This document shows, piece after piece, positions 25,103 through 32,875 of a stretch of 32,875 bases of DNA. This DNA is from an uncultured Eubacteriales bacterium (lineage in GTDB: Bacteria; Bacillota; Clostridia; Lachnospirales; Lachnospiraceae). The notes beneath the pieces were generated by a model that did not search any database, was not told the origin of the DNA, and saw only the letters and a list, made by a program, of their open reading frames with translations. The stretch lies in NCBI GenBank assembly GCA_900316715.1, contig ONEC01000012.1, positions 1 to 32,875 of the forward strand, given 5' to 3'. Within the stretch, counting starts at the first letter, position 1; the number at the start of each line of letters is the position of its first letter. The position numbers and the translations under genes were made by a program.

Positions 25103-25801
25103 TTAAATCTCAATTGAAGAAAGCTCAGTAAAGTTGCTTACGACAGCCATGACCCCCGGGTGATTCATCAGGGAACGGTTATGGCTGTCTCCCGTTATAC
25201 CGATAATATGATTGATTCCGGCAGCGGCTGCAGCCTTAACGCCGACAGTGCTGTCTTCAAAGACAAGTATCTTATCCGTCGGCATATCCAGTTTGGATAT
25301 TGCAGCCAGATAAAGATCAGGATGAGGCTTGAGAGGAATGTTTCCTGCACCGATGATAACCTCCTCCCACTTGAACCATCTTTCCAGATTATATCTTTCA
25401 AAGTACAGATTCATATTTTCGAGATTTGCAGTAGTTGCGATAGATCTCTTAACCCGGGCAAGGAGCAGATAGTTGAGAAAGTCTTCAAGACCGGGAGCGA
25501 GCTGCACGTCTTCACGTATCAGCATACTTCTATATATTCTTTCCTTTTCCTCGGAAAGCTGGAAGACCATGTTGTCATTTAACTCATATCCAAGAAAGTG
25601 TTCGAGAATTTCTTTTGCGGTTTTACCTTCTATCCATTCAGAGGCCTCCGCGTCACTTACCTTGTGAAGAGTCAGCTCTTCAACATAAAGACGCCAGGCC
25701 TTGATATGAAGAGGACCATCAAATATACAGGTTCCATTAAAATCAAATATGACCGCAATGTCACGGTTCATCTTATCCATCAGACTTTGTTTATTATCCA
25801 T
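25103..25801 (-). CDS. HAD-superfamily hydrolase (beta-phosphoglucomutase-like)
   Basis: The 232-residue protein has the HAD fold with a helical cap: motif I IFDFNGT (18-24), motif II in SIATTANLEN (about 118-127), motif III lysine in PLKPHPD (about 155-161) and motif IV in VFEDSTVGVKAA (about 175-186). The nucleophile Asp20 is present, but the second aspartate of DxDGT is Asn22, the residue that acts as acid/base in most phosphatases; DxNGT variants exist in the superfamily, so activity may be altered rather than lost. The start at 25801 has GAGGAG about 11 bases upstream. Substrate is unknown. Confidence 0.8.
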   Translation of the reverse strand: MDNKQSLMDKMNRDIAVIFDFNGTCIFDGPLHIKAWRLYVEELTLHKVSDAEASEWIEGKTAKEILEHFLGYELNDNMVFQLSEEKERIYRSMLIREDVQLAPGLEDFLNYLLLARVKRSIATTANLENMNLYFERYNLERWFKWEEVIIGAGNIPLKPHPDLYLAAISKLDMPTDKILVFEDSTVGVKAAAAAGINHIIGITGDSHNRSLMNHPGVMAVVSNFTELSSIEI

Positions 25802-25852
25802 AAAAGAATATACTCCTCGTAACTTAATCTACGTCAGAATGATAACACAAAA

Positions 25853-25948
25853 TTACCGAATTTGGTAACTTCCGTTAATAGTTACAAAAACAAACCTCAT
25901 TTTCGTGAAGTTATACGAATTGACACTAGATAGAAATGAGAATAAAGT
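25853..25948 (+). promoter_or_regulatory. Palindrome and promoter before the GH53-like gene
   Basis: TTACCGAATTTGGTAA (25853-25868) is a 16-bp dyad with one weak central pair and may be an operator for either divergent gene. TTGACA (25920-25925) and TAAAGT (25943-25948) with a 17-bp spacer form a promoter for the gene at 26003. Confidence 0.6.
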
Positions 25949-26002
25949 TCTAAGTGTAGATTTATGTATAAAGAATAAGAGAAGGAAATGCGAGGTTATT
26001 AT

Positions 26003-26794
26003 ATGAGTAGCTTATGCAGAATGGTAAATGTAGCAGAAGGCGTCGGTAAAGACAGAATGAATACTCTTAAAACAAAGGGTGTTGATACTGTTCTGAGCAC
26101 TATTGTTTTGAAGAATGGTATATATGACAGTGCTGAGGCAATTATAGAACTCGGCAGCGGCGCAGCAAGCCTCGGACTTAAATGGTGCGCAAGACTTGGA
26201 CTTCTTTCACTTTACGAAGAGGTCAAGGCAGAGACAGGAGCTGACAACAGAATGTTCGTAAGAAAGGCTGAGAGAGCCGGATTCGAGAACATCCACAAGC
26301 TTTTTACAAAGCTTTCAGAAGCTGGAGCGGTTCCTGCATTCATACAGATAGATACAGATGTATTTAATGAGATTCAGGGGATTACTCTTAGCTTTGAGGA
26401 ACAGACAAGAATGATCAATGCATGTATAAATGCAGTTAAAGCTGCTAATCCTGCATGTAAGGTAATTCTCGGAACAAAGGACAGCTGTGATAATGAGAAA
26501 GCAAAGAAGTGGTTTAACAGATTCCAGGTATCAGGTGGAAAGCCATTTGATATAATATCACTTTCTTATATTCTTGATGCTGAATCCTTCTATGATCTCA
26601 GTATGAATATGAGCGATCTTTCCAGACGTTTTGAGGCAGATATAATGGTCGATATATCAGAGCAGGAGAACGTAAGCGAAGCAGATATCGGACTAGAAGA
26701 TCTCGATAGTGCAATTACTATAGTGCCCCTTGACAGAGGCTTTGGAACTGTTTATTCTGATAAGGGACTTGACGAAGCAACACTTGTTGCATAA
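26003..26794 (+). CDS. Degenerate GH53 (endo-galactanase) family protein, cytoplasmic
   Basis: The protein has 263 residues from the ATG at 26003 (GAGG 7 bases upstream; 25988 is an alternative, 5 residues longer). Its layout follows the GH53 barrel: LKTKGVDTVLS near the start, an IQIDTDV strand (115-120) where family members have VQ(V/I)GNE, INAVKAANPACKVIL (142-156), FDIISLSYI (182-190) where they have DVIGLSYYP, and ADIMVDIS (212-219) where they have VMVVET. Both catalytic glutamates thus read Asp (119 and 217), and the aromatic binding motif SDFWADP is missing. There is no signal peptide although GH53 enzymes are secreted. It may be a binding or sensing protein; activity is doubtful. Confidence 0.65.
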   Translation: MSSLCRMVNVAEGVGKDRMNTLKTKGVDTVLSTIVLKNGIYDSAEAIIELGSGAASLGLKWCARLGLLSLYEEVKAETGADNRMFVRKAERAGFENIHKLFTKLSEAGAVPAFIQIDTDVFNEIQGITLSFEEQTRMINACINAVKAANPACKVILGTKDSCDNEKAKKWFNRFQVSGGKPFDIISLSYILDAESFYDLSMNMSDLSRRFEADIMVDISEQENVSEADIGLEDLDSAITIVPLDRGFGTVYSDKGLDEATLVA

Positions 26795-26819
26795 TTTAAT
26801 ACAAAAATGTTCTTTGAAG

Positions 26820-26844
26820 AGTCACACCGATGGTGTGGCTTTTC
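26820..26844 (+). terminator. Terminator after the GH53-like gene
   Basis: AGTCACACC (26820-26828) pairs with GGTGTGGCT (26832-26840), 9 bp with one G-T pair and a GAT loop, followed by TTTCTTTATT. Confidence 0.8.
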
Positions 26845-26868
26845 TTTATTACTTGAAAGGGTGTAAAA

Positions 26869-27630
26869 ATGGCGTTTATTTATGAGACTCATCTTCATAC
26901 CTGCGAGGCCAGCAGGTGCGGAAGAGCACATGGAAGAGACTACATAGAATATATGAAAGAACAGGGTTACAGCGGTATAATAGTTACTGATCATTTCTTT
27001 AATGGAAACAGTGCTGTGCCGGCTGATCTTCCGTGGGATAAAAGAGTTGAGATGTATGTAAGCGGTTATAAGGCTGCTGCAGCGGAAGCTGAAGATAAGG
27101 ACTTCACAGTTTTCTTTGGAATAGAGTATAATTTTGAAGGAGATGAATATCTTCTTTATGGAGTAGACGAGAGGTGGCTGCTGGAAAACAGCGATATTCT
27201 GGAACAGACGAGATCTGAAGTATATAAACGTGTTCACCAGGGCGGCGGAATCATGGTTCAGGCACATCCTTACAGAGAAAGGGATTACCTTACAAAGATC
27301 CACCTTACACCGTCTGTATGTGATGGAATAGAAGTTTATAATGCGGCCAACGGCGATAACATGAATGCTCTTGCATATCAGTATGCGAAGAAGCTGAATC
27401 TGCCGATGTCAGGTGGATCAGATATTCATTTCTTCTATGAAGGACCTAAAGGCGGAATGATGTTTGACAGGAAGCTGGAAACGGTTGAGGAGTATGTTCA
27501 GGCGTTTATGAACAGAGAAGGAACGCCGGTAGCAATAGATGGCGGGAGAGCTATCAAGGTTAGTAAGATAGATAAGCTGGTTAATCCGGAACGCGAAGCA
27601 ACACTTGAAATCTGCATGCACGAAGAGTAA
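26869..27630 (+). CDS. PHP-domain metal-dependent hydrolase
   Basis: The 253-residue protein has the PHP motifs: ETHLHTCEAS with His8 and His10, ARG/HGRDYIEY, VTDHF (about 39-43), FFGIEYNF, MVQAHPYRE and SGGSDIH near 183-189. PHP enzymes bind two or three metal ions and hydrolyse phosphoesters such as histidinol phosphate, nucleotides or nucleic acids. The histidinol-phosphatase branch and the 3',5'-nucleotide bisphosphate branch cannot be told apart here. AAAGGG precedes the start. The kinase gene follows after 59 bases with no terminator, so a shared transcript is possible. Confidence 0.85.
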   Translation: MAFIYETHLHTCEASRCGRAHGRDYIEYMKEQGYSGIIVTDHFFNGNSAVPADLPWDKRVEMYVSGYKAAAAEAEDKDFTVFFGIEYNFEGDEYLLYGVDERWLLENSDILEQTRSEVYKRVHQGGGIMVQAHPYRERDYLTKIHLTPSVCDGIEVYNAANGDNMNALAYQYAKKLNLPMSGGSDIHFFYEGPKGGMMFDRKLETVEEYVQAFMNREGTPVAIDGGRAIKVSKIDKLVNPEREATLEICMHEE

Positions 27631-27689
27631 GACGGATTGTCTGAATCAGCATAATCGGAAGTGGAACGGGCACAAAACAGGGGTGGAAG

Positions 27690-29468
27690 ATGGAAAAGGA
27701 TTTTCCTAAAACGGATAATTATCTTAATAAACTGACACTTCGAAAGAAAATGGTGCTTCTTTTCGTGTTCTGTGTGCTTATTCCACTCGTGGTAACGGAC
27801 GGCCTGGTTATATATAATGTATACAGAATAGCAAAGATTACAGAAATGAAGGAGCTGGAGAGTGATGCCGAAGCCGTAAGGTATGGCATTCAGGAAGGAC
27901 TCGAATATCCGGCTTCCGTTATCAGAAATATATATAAGAACTATCGTGTTGAGGAGCTTCTTAACAAGAAATACAAGACAGCTCTTGACTACTATAATGA
28001 GTATGCTGTCTTTAAGAAGAATTCGCTGTACGAAAGTATGCTCGGAAACGGTAATGAATCCATATCAATCTATGCGGACAACGATACCATACTTAACGGT
28101 GGTATGTTTTATAAGCTTTCGAATATAGAGAACGAAGAGTGGTATAAGAAGCTGAGTGACAGTAACGGTATAGTTCTCATGTTCGTGTTTACAAAGGATA
28201 GGACGGAGACCTTCTCCAAGAGAGCTATCCTGCTTGTCAGAAAACTCGATAAACATCAGAACAACAGCTGCCAGAAGGTTATGAAGATGGAAATCAACTA
28301 TCGTAATTTCCAGGACAGAGTTCTGAATGACAGTATCGAATCGGATGTATATATCTGCCAGGGTGATAAACTCCTTATGACCAACACGGGAGGAACTCAT
28401 CTCAGAGAGACATATACATTTATGGATAAGACTATTGATTATGATTACAGAAGAGATATGAGTCTCTATGGAACGACATATACAATCTATCTGAAGAGTC
28501 GTAACTATAACTTCTTTGCACTGAATAAGGGCTGGGTTGCAGTTATACTTGCACTTTTCCTTGTTAACCTGTTCCTGCCAATATATATGATCAGGAATCT
28601 TGATAAGTCTGTTGCGAGAAGAATTCACAGATTGGACAGGATCTTTAAAAAAGCTGATTCAGAAAAGCTTATGAAGATCAACAAGAATAAGATAGACGGC
28701 AACGATGAGATAACATCGTTGATGATTAACTACAATAAGATGGCGGACAGAATGAACAGTCTTATTCAGACTGTATATGTAGATAAGCTCCGTCAGCAGG
28801 AAAGTGATATAGCCAAGCAGAATGCAGAACTTCAGGCTCTCCATAGTCAGATCAATCCTCATTTTCTGTTCAATGCTCTTGAAAGCATACGTATGCACAG
28901 CCTTATCAAGGATGAGAGGGAGACTGCAGAGATGGTGGAACATCTTGCTATGATGCAGAGGGCAAATGTAAACTGGCATTCTGATAAGGTGTCTGTGGGT
29001 GAAGAGATTCTGTTCATCGAAGCTTATCTCAAGCTTCAGAAATACAGATTCGGTGACAGGCTCAGCTATGATATTGATGTGGATGAAAGCTGCGCGGACA
29101 TTCCGCTTCCAAAGCTTTCTATAGTTACATTTGTAGAGAATGCCTGTGTTCATGGAATAGAGAGTAAGACTGAACCGGGATGGATATTCGTAAGAGTATA
29201 TCCGGACGGCGATAAGGTCGTGATAGAAGTGGAAGACACGGGCAGTGGAATAGATGAAGAGATACGTGATATTCTGCTGTTTAAGATGAGAAATGCAAGT
29301 ATAGATCTTCTCAAGACAGGAAGAGGAATCGGTATGACCAATGCATGTCTCAGACTTAAGATGCTTACCGGCGACAGGGTTACATTTGATCTCGAGAGCG
29401 AAATCGGAGTCGGTACAACAGTTATTATCACTATGCCGCGTGAATTCGAAGAACAAGATAATGCTTAG
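27690..29468 (+). CDS. YesM-family sensor histidine kinase
   Basis: The 592-residue membrane kinase has spans at 20-43 and 280-301 enclosing an extracellular sensor of about 235 residues (dCACHE-like by size), a HAMP-like linker (about 300-360), a coiled coil and the His_kinase motif SQINPHFLFNALESI with His391. The ATP lid motifs VEDTGSGID and GRGIGMTNACLRLK end the catalytic domain. This is the LytS/YesM class that controls sugar import by YesN-type regulators. The gene for its partner starts 11 bases after its stop. GGTGGAAG precedes the start. Confidence 0.93.
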   Translation: MEKDFPKTDNYLNKLTLRKKMVLLFVFCVLIPLVVTDGLVIYNVYRIAKITEMKELESDAEAVRYGIQEGLEYPASVIRNIYKNYRVEELLNKKYKTALDYYNEYAVFKKNSLYESMLGNGNESISIYADNDTILNGGMFYKLSNIENEEWYKKLSDSNGIVLMFVFTKDRTETFSKRAILLVRKLDKHQNNSCQKVMKMEINYRNFQDRVLNDSIESDVYICQGDKLLMTNTGGTHLRETYTFMDKTIDYDYRRDMSLYGTTYTIYLKSRNYNFFALNKGWVAVILALFLVNLFLPIYMIRNLDKSVARRIHRLDRIFKKADSEKLMKINKNKIDGNDEITSLMINYNKMADRMNSLIQTVYVDKLRQQESDIAKQNAELQALHSQINPHFLFNALESIRMHSLIKDERETAEMVEHLAMMQRANVNWHSDKVSVGEEILFIEAYLKLQKYRFGDRLSYDIDVDESCADIPLPKLSIVTFVENACVHGIESKTEPGWIFVRVYPDGDKVVIEVEDTGSGIDEEIRDILLFKMRNASIDLLKTGRGIGMTNACLRLKMLTGDRVTFDLESEIGVGTTVIITMPREFEEQDNA

Positions 29469-29479
29469 GAGATGAGTGA

Positions 29480-31066
29480 GTGCTTAAGGTTATGATAGTT
29501 GATGATGAGCCTTTTATCGCACAGGGACTTCAGGTTCTCATCAATTGGAAAAGACAAAACTTTGAAATAGTAAAAATTGCAGAAAATGGACAGGAGGCTT
29601 TTGATTACCTGAAAGAAAACGAGATCGATCTTGTCATAACAGATATCAAGATGCCTATTATGAACGGCGTGGAGCTCCTTCAGAAGGTGAAGGAAGAAAA
29701 AGTCTCTGACGCCTATTTCGTGATCCTCAGCGGTTACAATGATTTTAAATATGCCAGGGATGCCATGCGTTACGGATGTCTCGATTATCTTCTGAAGCCT
29801 ATTAAGAAGGAAGAACTTCTGGCTATACTTCGTAAAGTTGCCGATATGAATCAGGAAAATGTGGAGATAGAGAAACATCAGAAAGAAACAGAGTCCGCAT
29901 TTTTCCAGAAGCACCTTATAACACTTATAGTCGGAAAATATGATGAGGCAAGCCTTGAATATGTGAACAATAATATGAAGCTTTCCGACGGCGTGAGATA
30001 TGTAATAATAGAAGTTCCGGATGTGGATGAAAGCGAGGTGGCCGAAGGCGGCGTGCTGCAGTACAGGCATGACATGGATGAAGCCTCTGAACGTATCATG
30101 GGAGCGGATAAAAAGCATCTTCTCTATGATGTATCACTTAATCACGGCAGCTATGATACGGGATTCATATACTGCGATTATATGGCTGAAGAAAAGAATA
30201 TGGATGAGATGGAATACTTTGCTTATCTTCAGAAGAATCTGCAGGAAGCCCTCGGAAGAGAGATAAGGATCATTGCAGGAAAGAAGGTTCCTGATATTTC
30301 ATCACTTTCCAAGTCTTACAGCTCGGCCTGCATCCTGATGTCTCAGGAAGTGTTCCATGAGTCCAGACCGGTTGTCACTTATGAGAAGGAAATGAGTGTC
30401 AATCCTGGAAAAGAAATGATCTTTAAACACAGTATAGATGAGCTTATAAAGGCTATAGAGCTGAATGATGAAGCGCTTATTCATAAATCGGTCAACAGCT
30501 TTTACGATGATATAGGAGCGGCAGGTCCGGGCAATTCCGTAAGCCTCAATATAAATTATCTCCTGTTCCAGCTTATTCATATGGCTGTTGAACTTGATGA
30601 TGAGATAGACCAGGAGGAAATCCTTCACAGGATAAGTGAGAGCTCCTTTGATGACGGTGTAAGACGCGGAAGCAGTAAGCATATGTATAAGTTTGCCTGT
30701 GAATATGCGGAGTATCTGCAGCAGCTCAGAAAGAACATGTCTCACGGAATCCTGAAGGATGTGGAGAAGGAGATAAAAGAGAATTACAGCGAGAATCTGA
30801 GTCTTAAGAAACTGAGTGAGAAGTATTTCATCAACTGCAGTTATCTGGGATCTCTATTCAGTAAGAAGTATGGTGTATCCTTTAAGGATTACCTGACAGA
30901 TTACAGGATCAACGAGGCTGCAAAGATGCTCATTAATACGGGAGACAGGATAGTGGATATATCCGCTGCGGTCGGTTATAAGAACAGTGATTATTTCATC
31001 AGAAAGTTTATTGAGATTAAAGGAATGACTCCGTCTCAGTACAGAAGACAGAAAAACGCGGAATAG
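29480..31066 (+). CDS. YesN-type response regulator with AraC DNA-binding domain
   Basis: The protein has 528 residues from a GTG at 29480, with AGGAGATG about 6 bases upstream. A receiver domain (1-125) carries the acidic pocket Asp8/Asp9, phosphoacceptor Asp55 (VITDIKMP) and Lys in LLKPIKK. A linker of about 280 residues follows, and an AraC double helix-turn-helix domain ends the protein (about 430-528), with LSEKYFINCSYLGSLFSKKYGVSF and YKNSDYFIRKFIEIKGMTPSQYR. It is translated with the YesM kinase. The natural target is the sugar-binding protein gene at 31311, whose promoter has two direct repeats at the right spacing. Confidence 0.93.
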   Translation: MLKVMIVDDEPFIAQGLQVLINWKRQNFEIVKIAENGQEAFDYLKENEIDLVITDIKMPIMNGVELLQKVKEEKVSDAYFVILSGYNDFKYARDAMRYGCLDYLLKPIKKEELLAILRKVADMNQENVEIEKHQKETESAFFQKHLITLIVGKYDEASLEYVNNNMKLSDGVRYVIIEVPDVDESEVAEGGVLQYRHDMDEASERIMGADKKHLLYDVSLNHGSYDTGFIYCDYMAEEKNMDEMEYFAYLQKNLQEALGREIRIIAGKKVPDISSLSKSYSSACILMSQEVFHESRPVVTYEKEMSVNPGKEMIFKHSIDELIKAIELNDEALIHKSVNSFYDDIGAAGPGNSVSLNINYLLFQLIHMAVELDDEIDQEEILHRISESSFDDGVRRGSSKHMYKFACEYAEYLQQLRKNMSHGILKDVEKEIKENYSENLSLKKLSEKYFINCSYLGSLFSKKYGVSFKDYLTDYRINEAAKMLINTGDRIVDISAAVGYKNSDYFIRKFIEIKGMTPSQYRRQKNAE

Positions 31067-31110
31067 TTAACATAAAACAAACTGGTTTACATAATTTAAA
31101 GAAATATGTC

Positions 31111-31148
31111 AAAAATCCCCTAAACAACGGCGCTTTAGGGGATTTTTT
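31111..31148 (+). terminator. Terminator after the two-component genes
   Basis: A 14-bp stem, AAAAATCCCCTAAA (31111-31124) with TTTAGGGGATTTTT (31134-31147), has a 9-base loop and a T-tail that forms part of the stem. The symmetry would let it act on both strands. Confidence 0.92.
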
Positions 31149-31186
31149 ATATATATTTTTAATAAAAGATAAGAAAAAATTAAGAA

Positions 31187-31245
31187 TTTGTAGGGGTTTT
31201 ATTGAGAGTTTGTAGGGGGCGAAAAAGCAGTTTCTGGAATATAAT
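31187..31245 (+). promoter_or_regulatory. Activator-dependent promoter with two TTTGTAGGGG repeats
   Basis: TTTGTAGGGG occurs at 31187-31196 and 31209-31218, exactly 22 bp (two helical turns) apart on the same face. The second copy abuts the -35 region. A perfect -10 TATAAT lies at 31240-31245, but the -35 position reads GGGCGA, which does not fit. The AraC domain of YesN-type regulators binds such tandem direct repeats next to RNA polymerase, so control by the regulator at 29480 is likely. Confidence 0.7.
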
Positions 31246-31250
31246 TAAAT

Positions 31251-31275
31251 CACCTAATTGCCCGAACATTGGGTG
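31251..31275 (+). other. Hairpin in the 5' untranslated region
   Basis: CACCTAAT (31251-31258) pairs with ATTGGGTG (31268-31275) over 8 bp, just after the predicted start of transcription. It may protect the transcript's 5' end; nothing else is seen before the AAAGGAGG site. Confidence 0.5.
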
Positions 31276-31310
31276 TCATACAATTTTTTTATTTTAAAAG
31301 GAGGTTTAGT

Positions 31311-32875
31311 ATGAAGAAGTGGGCTAAGAAGCTGACAACTGTCGGCCTCACCGCAGCTATGATGGCAACTGCGCTTTCAGGTTGTGGAGAAGATACTGCT
31401 ACTACAGAAGCTGCTAAGGATACAGAGGCAGCTACAACAGCTGCAACAGAGGATGCAGGTAACACAGAGGAGCAGTCAACAGAAGCTGCTGCATCAGGCG
31501 ATATCAAGGAATTTGATATGTTCATAGCAATGCCTGGTACAGAAATTAACGATGACAACGAGATTCAGCAGATCATTGCTGAGAAGACAGGTGTCAAAGT
31601 TAAGGAGACATGGCTTACAGGTCAGACAGATGCTGAGGCTATAGGAACAATCATCGCCGGTGGTGATTATCCTGACTTCATCAACGGTGGAGATGCTATG
31701 ATGCAGCTCTACGATAACGATGTTCTTATTCCATGGGATGATTATCTTGACAATTATCCAAATCTTAAGGCGTTCTACACAGACGAAGAGTGGGATATGT
31801 TCCGTATGGATGATGGTCATATCTACTGGATGAACGTTTTCGGAAACACACTTGGCGAATCTAAGACAACAACTCATAATGATGAGGCATTCTGGGTTCA
31901 GGCTAAGGTTCTTGAGTGGGACAACTATCCAAAGATCGAGACACTTGATCAGTACTTCGATCTTCTTGAGAGATACTATGCTGAGCATCCAACACTTGAA
32001 GACGGAACAGCTATTATCCCTTACACAATGCTTTGTGAGGACTGGAGATACTTCTGTATAGAGAACGCTCCTGAGTTCCTTGATGGTTATCCAAACGATG
32101 GTTCTGTAATCGTTGATAAGGAAAACCTTAAGATTGTTGATTACAATACAACACCAACAGCTAAGATGTATTTCAAGAAGCTTAACGAAGAGTATGCTAA
32201 GGGTATCATCGATGTTGAGTTCGGTACTCAGACATATGATGAGTACATCGCAAAGCTTTCAACAGGTAGAGTTCTCGGTATGTGTGATCAGAACTGGGAT
32301 TTCAACTTTACTATAACAGATTCATTCAAGCAGTCTGGTCTTGATAAGGAAGGCTGCAACTACATTCCTCTTGGTCTTACAGCTGAGGCAGGAATGGAGA
32401 ACAGATGGCATACATATGATGATACACTTAACATGTCATCAGGTGTTGCTATTACAACAAGCTGTGAGGATGTTGAGGCTGCATTCCAGTTCCTCGATGA
32501 CCTTTGCTCACAGGAAATCAGAGACCTCAGATTCTGGGGTGTTGAAGGTGTAGACTATGAAGTAGATGACGACGGATACTTCTATCGTACAGAGGAAATG
32601 AGATCTAAGTGGTCAGATCCAGAGTACAAGGCTTCACATATCTGCCAGTACAGCTACATGCCTCAGTACCATGGTACATCTACAGATGGAAAGAACGCTA
32701 ACAAGCCAGAAGAGCAGACATCAGAGTTCTTTGATACACTTGCAGAGCCAGTTGTTAAGTGTTTTGAAGCTTATGGCGTTACAACATATCCAGAGATGAT
32801 CGGTTCAGTAGTTGAGCCAAATGCTCCTTGGTTCCCAATGTACTCATACTCAAACAACATGACAACAGATACACC
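31311..32875 (+). CDS. Sugar ABC transporter binding lipoprotein (LplA-like), partial
   Basis: The reading frame starts with ATG at 31311 after a strong AAAGGAGG and stays open to the window edge (521 codons plus 2 bases), so the 3' end is missing. The signal peptide MKKWAKKL... ends in lipobox LSGC (Cys25). A Thr/Ala/Glu-rich linker of about 35 residues precedes an extracellular solute-binding domain of the family 1 LplA type, with an early MPGTEINDDNEIQQIIAEKTG segment and later EAFWVQAKVLEWDNYP. It should capture a sugar, probably an oligosaccharide, for a CUT1 ABC importer whose permeases would lie beyond the window. Codons are strongly biased (ACA, GCT, CTT, CCA), a sign of high expression, unlike the neighbouring kinase genes. 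Confidence 0.9.
   Translation, partial: MKKWAKKLTTVGLTAAMMATALSGCGEDTATTEAAKDTEAATTAATEDAGNTEEQSTEAAASGDIKEFDMFIAMPGTEINDDNEIQQIIAEKTGVKVKETWLTGQTDAEAIGTIIAGGDYPDFINGGDAMMQLYDNDVLIPWDDYLDNYPNLKAFYTDEEWDMFRMDDGHIYWMNVFGNTLGESKTTTHNDEAFWVQAKVLEWDNYPKIETLDQYFDLLERYYAEHPTLEDGTAIIPYTMLCEDWRYFCIENAPEFLDGYPNDGSVIVDKENLKIVDYNTTPTAKMYFKKLNEEYAKGIIDVEFGTQTYDEYIAKLSTGRVLGMCDQNWDFNFTITDSFKQSGLDKEGCNYIPLGLTAEAGMENRWHTYDDTLNMSSGVAITTSCEDVEAAFQFLDDLCSQEIRDLRFWGVEGVDYEVDDDGYFYRTEEMRSKWSDPEYKASHICQYSYMPQYHGTSTDGKNANKPEEQTSEFFDTLAEPVVKCFEAYGVTTYPEMIGSVVEPNAPWFPMYSYSNNMTTDT

Noticed and set aside
28659-29456. Open minus-strand frame of 265 codons opposite the histidine kinase
   Set aside because: The kinase motifs on the plus strand are unmistakable; the opposite frame has no start signal or recognisable domain.
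31289-31558. Minus-strand Ser/Ala/Val-rich frame over the binding-protein start
   Set aside because: It is a low-complexity shadow of the Thr/Ala/Glu-rich linker.

Overview
The window looks like a chromosomal segment of a low-to-mid GC Clostridia, most likely family Lachnospiraceae. The reasons are AGGAGG-type ribosome binding sites, a T-box leader in front of metG, a Re-type citrate synthase relative, a class II GalT, a MerR-TipAS regulator, and a YesM/YesN pair in front of a family-1 sugar-binding lipoprotein. The genus is not resolved. There are no IS elements, integrases, phage genes or CRISPR arrays, so most of this is ordinary chromosome with several unusual small modules.

Layout. 1-279: a nested inverted-repeat element that may be a structured RNA. 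280-2620: a Re-citrate synthase-like gene (minus) divergent from a LysR regulator. 2592-6633: galactokinase and class II GalT (minus) divergent from a LacI-type regulator; the two promoters and four operator boxes between them are exactly mirror-symmetric. 6649-11549: a DUF58 / transglutaminase-like membrane module, a 36-residue membrane peptide absent from normal ORF calls, an alpha/beta-hydrolase that lacks its nucleophilic serine, and a 73-residue repeat protein. 11569-12482: tRNA-Pro(CGG), its terminator and, with no room for a promoter, a DUF3592-like membrane protein. 12542-16136: a DUF89 protein, a LacA/Maa-type acetyltransferase, and metG behind a Met T-box. 16289-17082: a small lipoprotein and a small membrane protein.

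17136-18992: a MerR-TipAS regulator and a DUF2268 metalloprotease (minus) read from a promoter with the 19-bp spacer typical of MerR control, divergent from a MarR gene. 19050-22277: MarR, an ArsA/Get3-like ATPase, an unknown 99-residue protein and a second ArsA-like ATPase, with TACTTCGA boxes before both MarR and the first ATPase. 22589-25069: a class 3-like aldehyde dehydrogenase, then a complete promoter, a leader resembling the yybP-ykoY manganese riboswitch with terminator, and a DUF3137 membrane protein. 25103-26794: a HAD hydrolase divergent from a cytoplasmic GH53 (galactanase) relative in which both catalytic glutamates appear to be aspartate. 26869-32875: a PHP-domain hydrolase, YesM-type kinase, YesN-type regulator, and the start of a sugar-binding lipoprotein whose promoter carries two direct repeats, probably the regulator's binding sites.

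The modules most worth a second look are the putative Mn-riboswitch-controlled DUF3137 gene, the degenerate GH53 protein, the MarR/ArsA/small protein/ArsA operon, and the nested structured element at the left edge. All family calls rest on motifs read by eye; no database search was run.
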